NCBI GenBank assembly: GCA_037833965.1
Contig: AP031352.1
Coordinates: forward strand, 25,400,501 to 25,464,500
DNA: 64,000 nt
Reading direction: 5' to 3'
From: Marchantia polymorpha subsp. ruderalis
Taxonomy: Eukaryota; Streptophyta; Marchantiopsida; Marchantiales; Marchantiaceae
In this document: piece after piece, positions 23,214 through 34,247 of the stretch
Layout: every line of letters starts with the position of its first letter
Position numbering within the stretch: the first letter of the stretch is position 1
Position numbers and translations under genes: made by a program
The notes under the pieces: generated by a model
What the model saw: only the letters and a program-made list of their open reading frames with translations
The model's database searches: none
Told to the model about the DNA's origin: nothing

Positions 23214-23225
23214 TAGGGGGGCGAG
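23214..23225 (+). promoter_or_regulatory. Polypurine tract of the DNMT retroelement
   Basis: AGGGGGGCGAG directly before the LTR start (23227-23229), 150 bp after the integrase-PHD stop. This fixes the LTR start at TGTGATACC or TGATACC and the orientation of pol as +. Confidence 0.75.
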
Positions 23226-23228
23226 TTG

Positions 23229-23650
23229 TGATACCTTTGTGTGTGGACACTCTCGTTCCTTGTGTATGTATGTGTGAGTTGTGAGTAGAGCATGGCAGCG
23301 ATGTATGATGTATGGCGATACCGAGTCGCACGACAGCTGTCATGTGTATGCACGTTAGTGCAGTTGCAGATCGACGTTGGGTCGATTTGAGTTCAGACGT
23401 GTTGAGTTCGAGTTGGACGGGGAATGTTGGGAGTCGGCTAACGTTGGGCCGCGGCAGACGGGCGAGGAGCGTTGGATGAAGTCGACACCTTTTGGGGATA
23501 TATTCGAGGCGAGCTCGAAGAACTGTCAGTTCTTCGAGTTGAGCCTTTCGCGTAGGGATATGTCAGTCCCGCTAGCTTCGACTCTGATTCTACCTGCGAG
23601 TAGTGAGTTTGGCTCGACTCTCTGTATTCTTGTGTTTCGACACTGATTTT
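23229..23650 (+). repeat. Complete LTR of the DNMT retroelement (parts B plus A)
   Basis: Part B (23229-23336) recurs inverted at 18417-18523; part A (23339-23650) recurs inverted at 28069-28383. Between them is the palindrome GACAGCTGTC. Part A contains an inner inverted repeat (CTCGAAGAACTGTCAGTTCTTCGAG split over 23515-23540). This is the only place where B and A are joined. The end is set by loss of similarity at ACACTGATTTT. Confidence 0.85.
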
Positions 23651-23651
23651 G

Positions 23652-25287
23652 CTGCACCTCTAGTCACTACAACCGATGCCTCCACCTGTGCTGCACTTGC
23701 TAGATAAGGGAAATCCTCTTCCTCGTAAGAGGTGGAAGTGCTCGCCCCAGAACTCATCATAGCAGCAAGCCTCTGCTCCAACTGCTCAATACGAGCAGCC
23801 ATCGCGCTCTCTGTGGCCGAAGTAGCACTCGCTACAGGACGTCCAACTACACCGGCACCTCGACCACCTCTACCAGCACGGCCACCTCGACCTCGAGAAG
23901 CATCACCACCACGACCTCTACCACCAGATGTCAACTCTGGATGAAGGTCAAAACACCGATCTCGAGTATGACCTGCTCGACCACAGTGGTCACATACCAC
24001 CTGTGCTGACTGGGGTCTAGCCTATGAACTCTGACCTCCGGCCTCTTGGGGACAATCTCTCCGCCGATGATCCCCTCCACATGTCCAACATGCTGGTCCC
24101 TGCTGCTGGCCAGCAAACGACGGCACTAGTGCACGTGCCCCTGTATCTCTAGCGGCTGTCTGGTGTCGTGTCTGCGCTCCGCGACCCCCACCACTACCAC
24201 CACCAAAGGGTCTAGACTGTGCCGTGCTCTGCGGGACACGAGAGGTAGTAGCTGCGTCTCTAGCGAATGAAGAAGTCACCACTCTCTCCTCCACTATGTT
24301 AAGCTCAATCTTCTCAGAAATCTTCGCAAACACATAGGCCAATGTCGGTGACGCATTGCTCTAGAGAGTAACATCCCGAACCCTCCGCCGTAGCTCTCTG
24401 TCCAGTATCCTGTACCAATACTGGACCGCCTGTGCCTCAGTTACACCGTGAGTAACTGAGATCAACCGCCGCATACGAGTGTATGCCTCCCGAAGACTCT
24501 CACCAGTCTTCCGCTCAAACTCCCGGAGACTCCTCAACTTCTCCGCCCTCACCCCCTGATAGTTCTTCCTCAACCTCTTGAAGAACTCAAGAATGGGGCT
24601 GAACGAAGGTACGCAAGTAGTCTCTCCACTCGTGCTGGCAACGCCAACAGCACCGCTGGTGGTACCTGCTCCACTAGTACCATCGGTGATGCTACCATTT
24701 GCACCTCCACTAGTACCAACACCACCCTGGGTGATCGACGTATAGTTTGGAGACCAATGACGCCTCCATGCGTCAATCTCCACAGCATACTCTCTCCCAA
24801 ACTCATGGTAGTCATCCATGGGAGGCCCCTCCAGATGTTGAAACAACCCCTTCCATGCAAAGAAGGGTGTAAACAACGTGGGGTTACGCAAGAACTCCAT
24901 ATCGCACTACGTGTCAAACTCCTGGATGAAATCATCCAACTCAATGGTGCCCACTGCACCAGAGTACCGCCGTGGGCCCTTCATGGCCCCGTACATACCG
25001 TCCATGTCCCCAGTCCACGAGTGTGGGACCCTAGACAATATCACCACCAAAGATCCGCTATCTGCCACACTCCGCGCCTCTACAACCACTGATGCGCTAG
25101 GATGAGGTAGCCGATACCTCAACCCACTCCGCGTAAATCCTCCACGGTCCTCAACGGAACCCCCAAACTCCTCCGTGATGACTGACTCACCAATCGGCAC
25201 CACTGCCACAACTCCACCTGCCCTCGTCCCTGCACTAAACCTGCTCTAGCCCTACTGACTATGGGTATGAGCAACCTAACCTGTCAT
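23652..25287 (-). pseudogene. gag of the DNMT retroelement (about 545 codons, six in-frame TAG)
   Basis: A single minus-strand frame runs from ATG at 25287 to the LTR edge. Contents: an N-terminal region (VVAVVPIGESVITEEFGG), a retrotransposon gag core (FLRNPTLFTPFFAWKGLFQH, FKRLRKNYQGVRAEKLRSL, REFERKTGESLREAYTRMRR, YRILDRELRRRVRDVTL), then two zinc knuckles: CWTCGGDHRRRDC (one residue short of the CX2CX4HX4C form) and CDHCGRAGHTRDRC (canonical), followed by a Gly/Arg-rich run. Gag forms the particle and the knuckles bind RNA. The frame is broken only by TAG codons, at plus-strand 25276, 25252, 25246, 24907, 24361 and 24022; there is no TAA, TGA or frameshift. It ends VVVTRGAA at about 23652, where it runs into the inverted LTR instead of into protease. 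Confidence 0.88.
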
Positions 25288-28068
25288 CACCGCAAGAAGA
25301 CTCTCCTGGTCCAGTGGTCATCACTCCAGTCTCACCATGAGAGAAACAAAGATAGGCGACGGTGATCAAATCCAGCTGCACTATCGACAGCACACTGGAG
25401 TAAAACTACTCCGGAAATCAACGTCAACCCAGACATGGGCGCGCATCAAGAAGCCAGACTGGAGAGGATCCAAACACAAGCAAACAGCTAGCAACGACTC
25501 TCCAGCCGAAATGAAACACAGCACAGAACAACACAACACACGGGAAGTCGCCTCGCATAACGATCCCGAGTCGAGCTCCATCGCCTCCTCTCATCTTCCA
25601 CCTCCTCCCGCGCCCGCGCCTGCAACGCTATCTCGCTCATCCCATCGCAAAAAAATAATGACCTCCACGCCAAGCTATCCCGTACTTCACCTCATACCTC
25701 CACTTCACAATACAAATAGAGGCGTCGAATATAACAAATATGAAAAGCCTATCTACCCTAACTGTTTTCCATAGAAAAAAAACAAAATAGAGATAAAGCA
25801 ATATTTTTACAACCGACAAACCATAGTAAGTGAGACGAGTACAAATTCTCAATCTCTTCAGAATATTTTCCTCTCTTTTTTTTTTCTTTTTTTTTTTTCT
25901 TCCCGCTTTTCCTCTTCCTCTCCTTCCTTCCTTCCTTCCTTTTTGTCTCTCTTGTCAACTCACATTGACTTCAGCAAAGACAATTATGTCCGACGAATTT
26001 ACAAGCCTCCCTACAAATTCGGTTTGTAAAGAGCCACTATACTACTCCTGTTGATTAAACTTTCTACTACTATAATCTCAGGAACTCTAACTTACAAGAG
26101 CTTAGCAACAAAAGCAGCAATACAGGCGGACTTCAACCCTGACCGGATGTCGTATTGTACTGTCCTGTCCTCAGATCTTGATCAGAATGGTGCTCGCATT
26201 ATATTCTTCCTCACATATTCCATAAATCTGCTCGCCTCAGTACAACACATTCCGTTCCTCGCCAGAGGTCACCGTCCATTACTTCACTTCTGCCTCAGTA
26301 TTCATCATTGTACATGGAGTTTGCATAGTCTCATATATTCCGGTCGCTTTGTCCTTGAAGGATGAACGCATGAGATTCAAGGCTAATTTAAGTGCAGTAT
26401 CAAAATTGTCCAATATTTTGGTTCTGTGTTCAGGTCCACCGACGATGTTATCAAGATTCTGTAAATGAGCGACTAAAATTCGATGCTTCTGATTAAGGGG
26501 CTAACGACACAGGCCTCCGAAATGGACACGTCAAGGTGTCGGCCTATTATCACAACTAAACGCCCCATTTCTGTTCCCAGGTCAAGTTCCCTCCAGTGAG
26601 GATACTTCTGGAGAGGTTACGTGTCAATGTTGTCAAAATAGTGAGAAAAAAACAAATGCATTTCGAATCTGCCATCCCTGGCTTTACGATTGAGTGCGGC
26701 GGATTTTAAGTTCATATCCTCCACATTGATTGCCCATTCAATCACGGCACGGAATTTCAACCAAAATATTATCTTCCCGCCCATGTCACCGGAGGTCGTC
26801 CACCCATTGCGGGGATTTGAAGTATCAAGCAGAGAAATGCAAATTCATGAGCAGAAGATATATTCGTTGAGCGGGACAGATGGAGCCAAGTGGTCGATCT
26901 ACTCTACGGATGACATAGGAATAAACTCCAGCTCTATTACCAGAGGAGAAAATTCCCGTGCAAAAAGTACAGTGCAAAAGATTCCGTCTGATCACTTTGC
27001 TCACAGCCTAAACTAGGCCAAGCAGTAGACGATGATTCACTGAACTGATTGGATTCTCCATCAACTGGCTCAATCCAGTCCTCCCGTTACCCAAAGTCTG
27101 CTAGGGATATTCATCGCGCAAGCTTGTCCTCCTGCACAGACCTTCCGCCTTCTACCTCTGCGTCAACTTGAGCATTCGGTTTCTCGTGATTATAACTTGA
27201 GCCTGTGGAAACCTCGTGTAATTCTCCCGTACAGGTGAGTCGAGTGACTTGATTGCGCATCATATACGTCCTCCACCATGCCGACTTATCAAGCACTACT
27301 GGCAGCTACACTTTTAATATCGATCGGCCTAAACCTGGAACCTTCATAGCACACAGAAAGTGGGGTTGCCCTACACATCCAGCAATCGAATCCACATCTC
27401 CACTATCTCATCCTTTGTCCTTGCCGTCAAAACGTATCCATTTTTCTGCGTTGTCCAATTGTGAACGAGCTTTCGCCACTCTCTATTCAAAGTTCCGATC
27501 GACTGCTCGACTGCAACGAACCTACTAAACTCATACTCCTCCTGTGGATAAATTTCACCAAACACACGGCTGCTCCAAAATCCTACACAACAGTCCCTGA
27601 GGATGAAGAACTGTCTTCGACCCTTTGTGGAATTCTCACGTTCAGAGCATGTTTAGACAGTCACGTCTCTATGTTCAGCTTGTGATGGATCTCGAAGCTT
27701 TTGCTGGCTCTCCGTTGTAACCCGCTTCAGGACAAGGCCGTGTGCTCGAGAGTAGAGAGTTCGCATGACAGGTACGGCAAAACTGGAGCAAGCGAACGAG
27801 AGGGAGACTGTCGGACAAAAACTTTCACATAGTTTCCAGAAAAGTACCAAACACATTATCTCTAGTGATCTCTACCAAATGAGCAGGGACACAATTCTAA
27901 GAGAGAAAAGATGGGAAACAATTTGCACAAAGAAAACCACAAAGAGAAAACTGATAAAGCAGTAACAAAAACCTGAACACAAGAACGAAAGCACGAACAG
28001 AAAACCAAGAAGAACCCAAGCAAAAATCTGAACACACTACATTGACTTATACTGTCAGTTCTTCGAGT
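25288..28068. other. Leader of the DNMT retroelement, no recognised gene
   Basis: About 2.8 kb between gag and LTR part A, long for a leader. It has a pyrimidine-rich run at 25865-25940 (purine-rich on the gag strand), scattered short ORFs on both strands without motifs, and no tRNA-like primer site that I can identify next to the LTR. A later insertion here cannot be excluded. Confidence 0.4.
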
Positions 28069-28383
28069 AAAATCAGTGTTGAAACACAAGAATACAGAGA
28101 GTCGAGCCAAACTCACTACTCGCAGGTACAATCAGAGTCGAAGCTAGCGGGACTGACATATCCCTACGCGAAAGGCTCAACTCGAAGAACTGACAGTTCT
28201 TCGAGCTCGCCTCGAATATATCCCTAGAGGGTGTCGACTCCATCCAACGCTCCTCGCCCGTCTGCCGCGGCCCAACGTTAGCCGACTCCCAACGTTCCCC
28301 GACTCCAACTCGAACTCAACGCGTCTGAACTCAAATCGACCCAACGTCGATCGGCAACTGCACTAACGTGCATACACATGACA
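28069..28383 (-). repeat. LTR part A (R-U5-like), inverted copy at the right edge
   Basis: Reverse complement of 23339-23650. On the gag strand it begins TGTCATGTGTATGCACG and leads into the leader and gag. Differences from the inner copy include several C/T changes at CG. Confidence 0.9.
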
Positions 28384-28387
28384 GAGC

Positions 28388-28859
28388 CCAATTCGTCTCT
28401 GTCATCCTCCGAATCGAGGATATCGGTCGCCACGGAATTTCCTTGCGATTTCCAGGAGTTGGGCTGCGTAGCTTCTGCTTCTGCTGCTGCTGCTGCCGCC
28501 GCACTACTTCCTGCCAAAATATCTAAGGCGGTGGGGGATCCTGTCTTCGACAAACTCGCACCGTCCGCCCGATCTGTCGCTACCAAAGCCGCAGCGCCGA
28601 AGGTGTCTACCGAAGAAGGCGGCTCGCCGGAAGTCCCTTGGGCCGAAGGCCCTTGAGCCGAAGGCCCACCTTCCTACGGTGCTTCCGCCGAAGGCTCCCT
28701 ACTCACAAGCTCTTGGGCCGAAGTCCCTTGAGCCGAATGCGCCTTATCCGCCAGCTTCTTCCCACTTCTCCGCTGCGCCGAAGGCTCCTGCCCCGAAGGC
28801 GAGTCAGCGAACGGTGTTTGCTCGGAGCACATGTCCGCCGCCGGCACGTTTGTGGGTGC
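28388..28859 (-). pseudogene. Family-E protein of E2, middle part
   Basis: Minus-strand frame with SPTALDILAGSSAAAAAAAE, EATQPNSWKSQGNSVATDIL and an acidic run DSEDDRDELG, cut by the DNMT retroelement. It is equivalent to the PTALDILAGS motif region of E1 (about 13.75 kb), E3 (32.15 kb) and E5 (48.34 kb). Upstream it is Ser/Pro-rich and full of GCCGAAGGC-type palindromes (28590-28810). It is continuous with the N-terminal part at 34248-35303 once E3 is removed. Confidence 0.75.
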
Positions 28860-30156
28860 CGCGCTGTGGTACCTCACTTTTGGTATTTTTGAGGAAATTA
28901 AAACATTTTTGGAAAACTGTACCGCGGCAGCAGAGTAAATAGCCATCGGTGCATCAAAATAGAGTGAAACTTGAGAAACTCGGAGAATCTCGAGAGAACT
29001 CGTAGAATCAAGGAGTTGGGTGCAACGTCTGGGACAGGCACCGCCCTAGATGCGGGCTCTGAAGGAATAACCCCTTCGGCGCAAAGCGAAAAATCCGCCT
29101 TCGGCGCTAGAGGAATCCTTCAGATGCTGGTCAATTCCCAAACGCCTTGACTTGGTTAGGGTCTTGTTGAAAAGAGCTCGACGCGCTGATTCTAACGAGT
29201 CCAAGAACGCCACGAACGGAGGAGGACTCCGGGAGTTGTGAAGGTTGCAAGACACTTAGCTTCTCGCCTACGAGTAGGCGAGGAAAGTTTGTCCTATGCG
29301 CGGACGAGGGAAGTCCGCCTACGCGTAGGCGAAATAGGGTTTGACGTTGGCGGGATGTCCGCCGCAGATGTCGCCTACTCATAGGCGGGGAGGACTAACA
29401 CCTCTGCACAGGCGGACGAGCGAAGACCGCCTACGCACAGGCGCTTCGGCGTCGGCGGGAAATCCGCCTTCGGCCCTAGAATTGCGCCTTCGGGGTTGGA
29501 AATTGTACGGCGCCTTCGGCGCCAGCGCAGCAGCGCGGACGGGCGAGGACCCAACGGAGTAGTAAAATCCGTACGGACCGTACGGACGAATGCGCCTTCG
29601 GCCGGTCGGGGTTACGGGGACAAGAGCGCCGACGGAGAGGCGAGAGAAACGCACAGACTGGACGGAGTCCGTTGACCGCGGTCAACGCCTTCGGCACAGC
29701 CGCCTTCGGCGCTGCGCCAACGGCGAGGGACCGGCGCAGACGAATGCCCGCTGCGCGGACGAACGTTTGATACGCGGACGGAATTCGCCTACGCGTAGGC
29801 GAGCGCCTACGCACAGGCAGATGAAATTCCGCGCCGACGGAGATTCCGCCGGGGATTCCGCCTACGCAGAAGGGAGTTCAATTTTTGTCCGATGCGCGGA
29901 CGATCGCCTTCGGCGGAGCGGGACTGGCCAAAGATAAGTACGAACGAGTGTAGCGCGCAAGGCGAGAAATCCGCCTTCGGCGCTGCGCACCCATGTCCGC
30001 GGCGTAGTACGCTAGCGGAGTTCAAATTGCCAATTCGAGCGTGTGAGTTAAGTCAGCGTCTGCGGAGCGTGAAGCCGCGCGTGAGAGAGGAGGCCGTTAT
30101 AGCGCGGAGCCGGCGCGGTCATCAAGTGATTCGACCTTCACGACCGAGAGCCGACC

Positions 30157-33100
30157 ATGACCTTCGACTAGGAGACGAAAGACGCCCCATTCTTGAATTC
30201 GCGATTTCACTTTCTAGTGCGAGCTGCGCGCGTCCACCTGCTAGCTGTTAAACGTTCTAGACATCGCCGCGCGGAGAATTACTTGGTGATTGAGAGAGAA
30301 TTGAGTGCGCGCGATTTGAAATTGAGGGAGATTAGAGTTTGCAGAGGAAGCAAGAAGCTCGAGCAGAGAGGAATGAGAGTTGTTGCGCAAGCAAATCTCA
30401 AGAACGCAATGTCAAGGGTGAACAGGCTGCGGATGCTGCCGCTCCGGCTTCCACAGAACGGGTTGCGTGCTTTCGAGGAGCGGCTGATTGCAAGAAAACT
30501 TGATTTCTTGCTGTGGGGGTGGAATTACATATGTGTAGACATGGTGCGCGAATCGTTGGACGCGGAGCGACAACCTACGCGCGGATTGCGTCCGCACGTA
30601 GATCGGTGGACCGTCCACGATTGGGCGCAGGCATTTGGGAGGTGTGCCGGCAACGACGGGTACCTCCTATTTGATAGTGAGAGCGTCAAGGTGACGAAGC
30701 AGGACGAAGCGCAATTCGTGGATTTGTTCAAGCGGGAGAGATCTACCAAGAACGGGTACAAAACCCGCGACTACAAAGATCGTTTCCGCCGAACTGTAGC
30801 GGCGGCGCTGCTGCAATTGCTGCAGCCGCACCGCACCTCGTACATCACCTTGTGGCAGGTGTCTTTTGTGGAGCTCATCTTGGCCGGAGCTCCAGTTCAC
30901 TGGGCGCGCATCCTACATAGGGTGATGCGACAGCACGCATACAAGGAGAAGGGGGGAACTCTCAATCACCTCTCCCCTTTCTTGATAAACTTCTATCGAC
31001 AGAGGAACTGTTTGACCGCGGCGGAGCTCGCTCGTTTTTTCGCCATTGTCCGTCGATCATCCCGGGAAGTATGTGCGGGATAACGAGGTCGACACCGACG
31101 CAGAGGATTCCCCAGCTTCTACTCCGCCGACTCAGCGGGACGAGGGAAGAAGCACACCCGCAGCAAGAGTGCCGCGAAAACGAAGATGGAGAGAGGAACC
31201 AGAGGAGGAGCAACATCGAGAACCAACTGCTCCCATACGGCAGCGGCCACTGCACGAAGTGTGCAGCCGGCCGAAGCAGAAGGCGCGCAGGCTTGTGTTA
31301 CCAGCCAGCAGCGCGGACACGGCGACGATCGCCACGGAGAAGGGAAGTGCGTCACCGGAGACGATCGGAAGAGCGCGGACGTCCGCAGGAGCGGTGGACC
31401 ACGCTACTTCTCCGGCGGACGAGAGGCGGCCTTCGGGCCAGGGGCCTGCGGGACAAGGCCCTCCGGAGTTACCACGTGCAATGCGGACGAGTGTTCCGCC
31501 TACGCACAGGCGACTCCCAGCGGATAGGCGACCTCTTGCAGACGTGGACCTTTGCCTACGCGTAGGTAGAGAAAGTTCGCCTACGCACAGGCGGCCGCCT
31601 ACGAGTAGGCAGGATTCACCCCCGGTACAACGTAGGAAGGGGAAGGAGCCGGCGGAAGATCCGCCTTCGGGTCAAGGGCCTTCGGGGCAAGGCCCTCCGG
31701 CGTGTAACGCGCCGCGATTTGCGCCTTCGGCGCCAGGCCTTCGGGCCATCGAGTCATTAGCAGGGAGCGTGCGGAGACCGCACCTTCGGCGGGTAATCCG
31801 CCGGAAGATGCGCCTTTGGCGGTAGGGCCTTCGGGCCAAGGTACATCGGGCGAGCGGCCCTCGGCTCTGTCGCCTTCGGCGCTGCGCCTGCGGCGGATAA
31901 GGCGCCGGAAATTGCGCCTACGCGCAGGCCAGACGCAGCCCTCACGCAGGACCGATCGGGGGAGCAGGACCTAACGGAGGAGCAGATTGTACGTCTGCGG
32001 GACGAAATTCGAGTACGCGATGCACAATTACACCCCGCGCAGACACATCCCGCTCGATCGCCTTCGGCGGCGGACGTCGGCGGCGAAGGAGCGACAATCG
32101 ACGCTCGACAGGCGGATGATGGGGATGTAGCACGGCCACATTCACCCACCGCCTTGGACATTTTAGCGGGGAGCATCGAAGCCGCAGGAGTGCCATCGGC
32201 GGCAGCACCCGCAGACCACTCGCAGCCCCACTCGGGCCAGTCGCCAACGCAATCAATGGCGACCGAGATCCTTCCTTCGGATGATGACGAAGGAGGATCC
32301 ACGGAAGCAATGTCGGGATCGAGAGACACCAAGGAGGAGGAGGAAGAAATTGTTGGAGCGCCGACGGCGGCGCTCTGTGAGCAGGTAGTACCTCTGCTGA
32401 GGTACTTGGACCGCAAAATTGATAAATACGCGGATCCTCGCCAACCTTGGTCCTACGTCGAGTTAGTGCGCAGGCGAACTCACACTAAAGTCTACACCAG
32501 CAAGCTGCTAGCTCGGGTGGACCGGGAACTCAAGGAGTTGCGAGAGCAGTATGACTACTTGTGGGGACAGTACAATCTCGTGCGGAAGTCGCACGCCTAC
32601 AACGAGTTGAAGAAGTAGAGACTGGAGGAGCTCACCAAAGATGTGGTGAGGACCACAGAAGAACTGATTTCTGAGAAGACTTAGAATCAGGTTCTGTTAG
32701 AGGAGCTCGTGCGACTGACGCGATTGTTGGCAGAGTGTCAGCTCGCGCGACAGGCGGATGAGGATTTGATCCGCAGGCTGCAGTCGGAGTGTGGAGAATT
32801 GAGAGCTCAGCTTGCAGAGGCCGAATCGCAGTTGGTAGTGATTGAAGACGATCGCAGGCGAGAGGCAGATCGCACGAAGGAGGAGATGGCGAGGCGAGTC
32901 GCCCACTGTCTCAAGGGCTACGCCCACAGGGAAGTGGCGGCGCAGGAGAAACTCACACTGCGTGAGTTAGAGCTTCGCGCAGCCAGGTTGTTGGCAGGTG
33001 ACAGTCGGAGTCGGCGGCGGTTAGCGAAGAAGTTAGACTCTTTTCTGTCGAAGGCGCGGGATACCATGTCCACCCTTGAGACGGAAGTGTCCGCGGTGTT

Positions 33101-33233
33101 GCAGCATTTGGGACTGCGCAGTCGAGCTGAAGATTGGCAGGGTAGGGAGTTAGTGCGCGGCAGTCCGTCGCGCAGGAGGCGAAGCACAGGTTCTGCGGAG
33201 TGTAGTGTAGCGTGGTTCCGTGCAGGCGTGTAG
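30157..33233 (+). pseudogene. Family-E protein of E3, broken
   Basis: Starts at ATG 30157 (MTFD), TAG at 30169-30171 where E5 has CAG. Open to about 31030, where an extra base relative to E5 shifts the frame. Conserved blocks: NGLRAFEERLIARKLDFLLW, GWNYICVDMVRE, NGYKTRDYKDRFRRTVAAAL, NHLSPFLINFYRQRNCLT; then Pro/Ser/Arg-rich middle with PSGQGP repeats encoded by palindromes; MDILAGSIEAAG at 32154; VPLLRYLDRKIDKYADPRQP; coiled coil to GSPSRRRRSTGS. Further breaks: the stop at 31823, a stop at 32616 where E5 encodes Glu, and TAG at 32682-32684 where E5 has CAG. Confidence 0.85.
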
Positions 33234-33269
33234 CATAGTGCAGTGTAGTGCTAGTTAGGACTTAGAAGG

Positions 33270-33275
33270 TATAAA
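33270..33275 (+). promoter_or_regulatory. TATA box of E3, about 37 bp after the ORF
   Basis: TATAAA, 973 bp before the element's 3' end; conserved in position in E1, E2, E5 and E6. Confidence 0.6.
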
Positions 33276-34017
33276 GTAGTTCAAGGCGTCTTGCCTTGGG
33301 ATTTTTCCCAATTTTGGAAGTGCAGATCAGGAGCTCATTTTCTCTGCGTGTTTGTGTCCTTAGTTCTGTCACCACGCACGAGGAGCTACACCTTGGCCGT
33401 CCGCATTGCGTAGCTGAAGGCCTTCGGCCGAATGTTCAGAGCTAGTACATTGGTTAGAGACTTGAGTAGTTCGGATCTACACCTGCGGGTGATTGCCGAT
33501 GCTCAGAGCCAGTGACTAGTTAGATACTTGAATAATTTCGCCCCTACACCTTCGAGTGTTTGTTCCTGATTGTACTCCTTCGGGATTTTTCCCCTGAATG
33601 CCAAAGTGAAGTTTTGCTACTTCGTGTAAGCCTTGGTTGTAAATTCAGGTTACGCTGCAGCAGGTGCCTTCAGGGTAACCCCTGTAGTATTTCTGCGAAT
33701 GACAAGTGCCTAAGGATTCAAACTCTTCAATAGACTGTCGTGATGTGTTACTGGAATGTTTCTCAGTGAGTCCTTCAGTGCGGACTTGTGTTCTCTGCGC
33801 GTTTTGTGAGTTCACCGCGTATGAGTGACTTCGATCCGAAGTAGGCAGTCCAAACCGGGTTTCCTACGCTAGCAGCAAGCTAGTGGAAGTGTTGTAAAAG
33901 CCGGAGTTGGGAGTTACTACCCGCAGCTTCGCCGAGTGCACTCGCGAGAGACTTTCCCCCCTGAAATCTTGAGTAGAGGTCGTAACGGATCTCTGGGTTG
34001 TGTTTCTGTAGTTTCAG

Positions 34018-34048
<31 letters not shown>

Positions 34049-34247
34049 GCTGCACTATGCGACCTCCGAGTGCGCTCCGAGTGGACACTTGCAGTATTTC
34101 TGGGAGTGACAGTCGCCTGAGAATTCAAACTCCTCAATAGTCTGTTAAACGTGACACTTTGTACCCTGTGTGTTCCTCTGTCCCTGTGGGTTCGACCTTT
34201 CTACCACTATATTGCAGTTTTAGCCTTTAGTGGGTTATTACACGCGC

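Larger units (their letters stand above)
18417..28383. mobile_element. Ty3/gypsy-type retroelement with a DNA methyltransferase, internally inverted (9967 bp)
   Basis: Inserted in the ORF of E2 with a 4-bp duplication. Plus-strand order: LTR part B inverted (18417-18523), pol on + (protease, DNMT, RT, integrase-PHD; 18524-23065), polypurine tract, LTR parts B and A in + orientation (23229-23650), gag on − (25287-23652), noncoding leader, LTR part A inverted (28069-28383). No transposase or tyrosine recombinase is seen. All pol and gag parts are damaged (stops, two frameshifts, loss of the RT C-terminus and RNase H), so this copy is not autonomous. LTR copies differ by several percent, often C to T at CG. 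Confidence 0.9.
28865..34242 (+). mobile_element. Family-E element E3, full length (5378 bp)
   Basis: TGTGGTACCTC at 28865 to TTATTACA at 34242, flanked by a perfect duplication CGCGC (28860-28864 and 34243-34247). 5' region 28865-30156 with dense palindromes and one 'tcgttggaaagagctc' hairpin module at about 29130-29250; ORF remnants 30157-33233; TATAAA at 33270; 3' region to the end with a (GT)n run at 34017-34044. Inserted in E2 in opposite orientation. Confidence 0.95.

Noticed and set aside
23652..25287. Reassignment of TAG to Gln as the host's genetic code
   Set aside because: Family-E and host ORFs also use TAG as plausible true stops, other copies have CAG at matching sites, and CHG deamination explains the pattern more simply.
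25758..25958. Minus-strand Lys/Glu-rich ORF
   Set aside because: Product of a simple purine-rich run; no coding support.
18417..28383. DIRS-type tyrosine-recombinase element
   Set aside because: No tyrosine recombinase is seen; there is a DDE integrase, a polypurine tract and a 4-bp target duplication. Kept only as a structural analogy.
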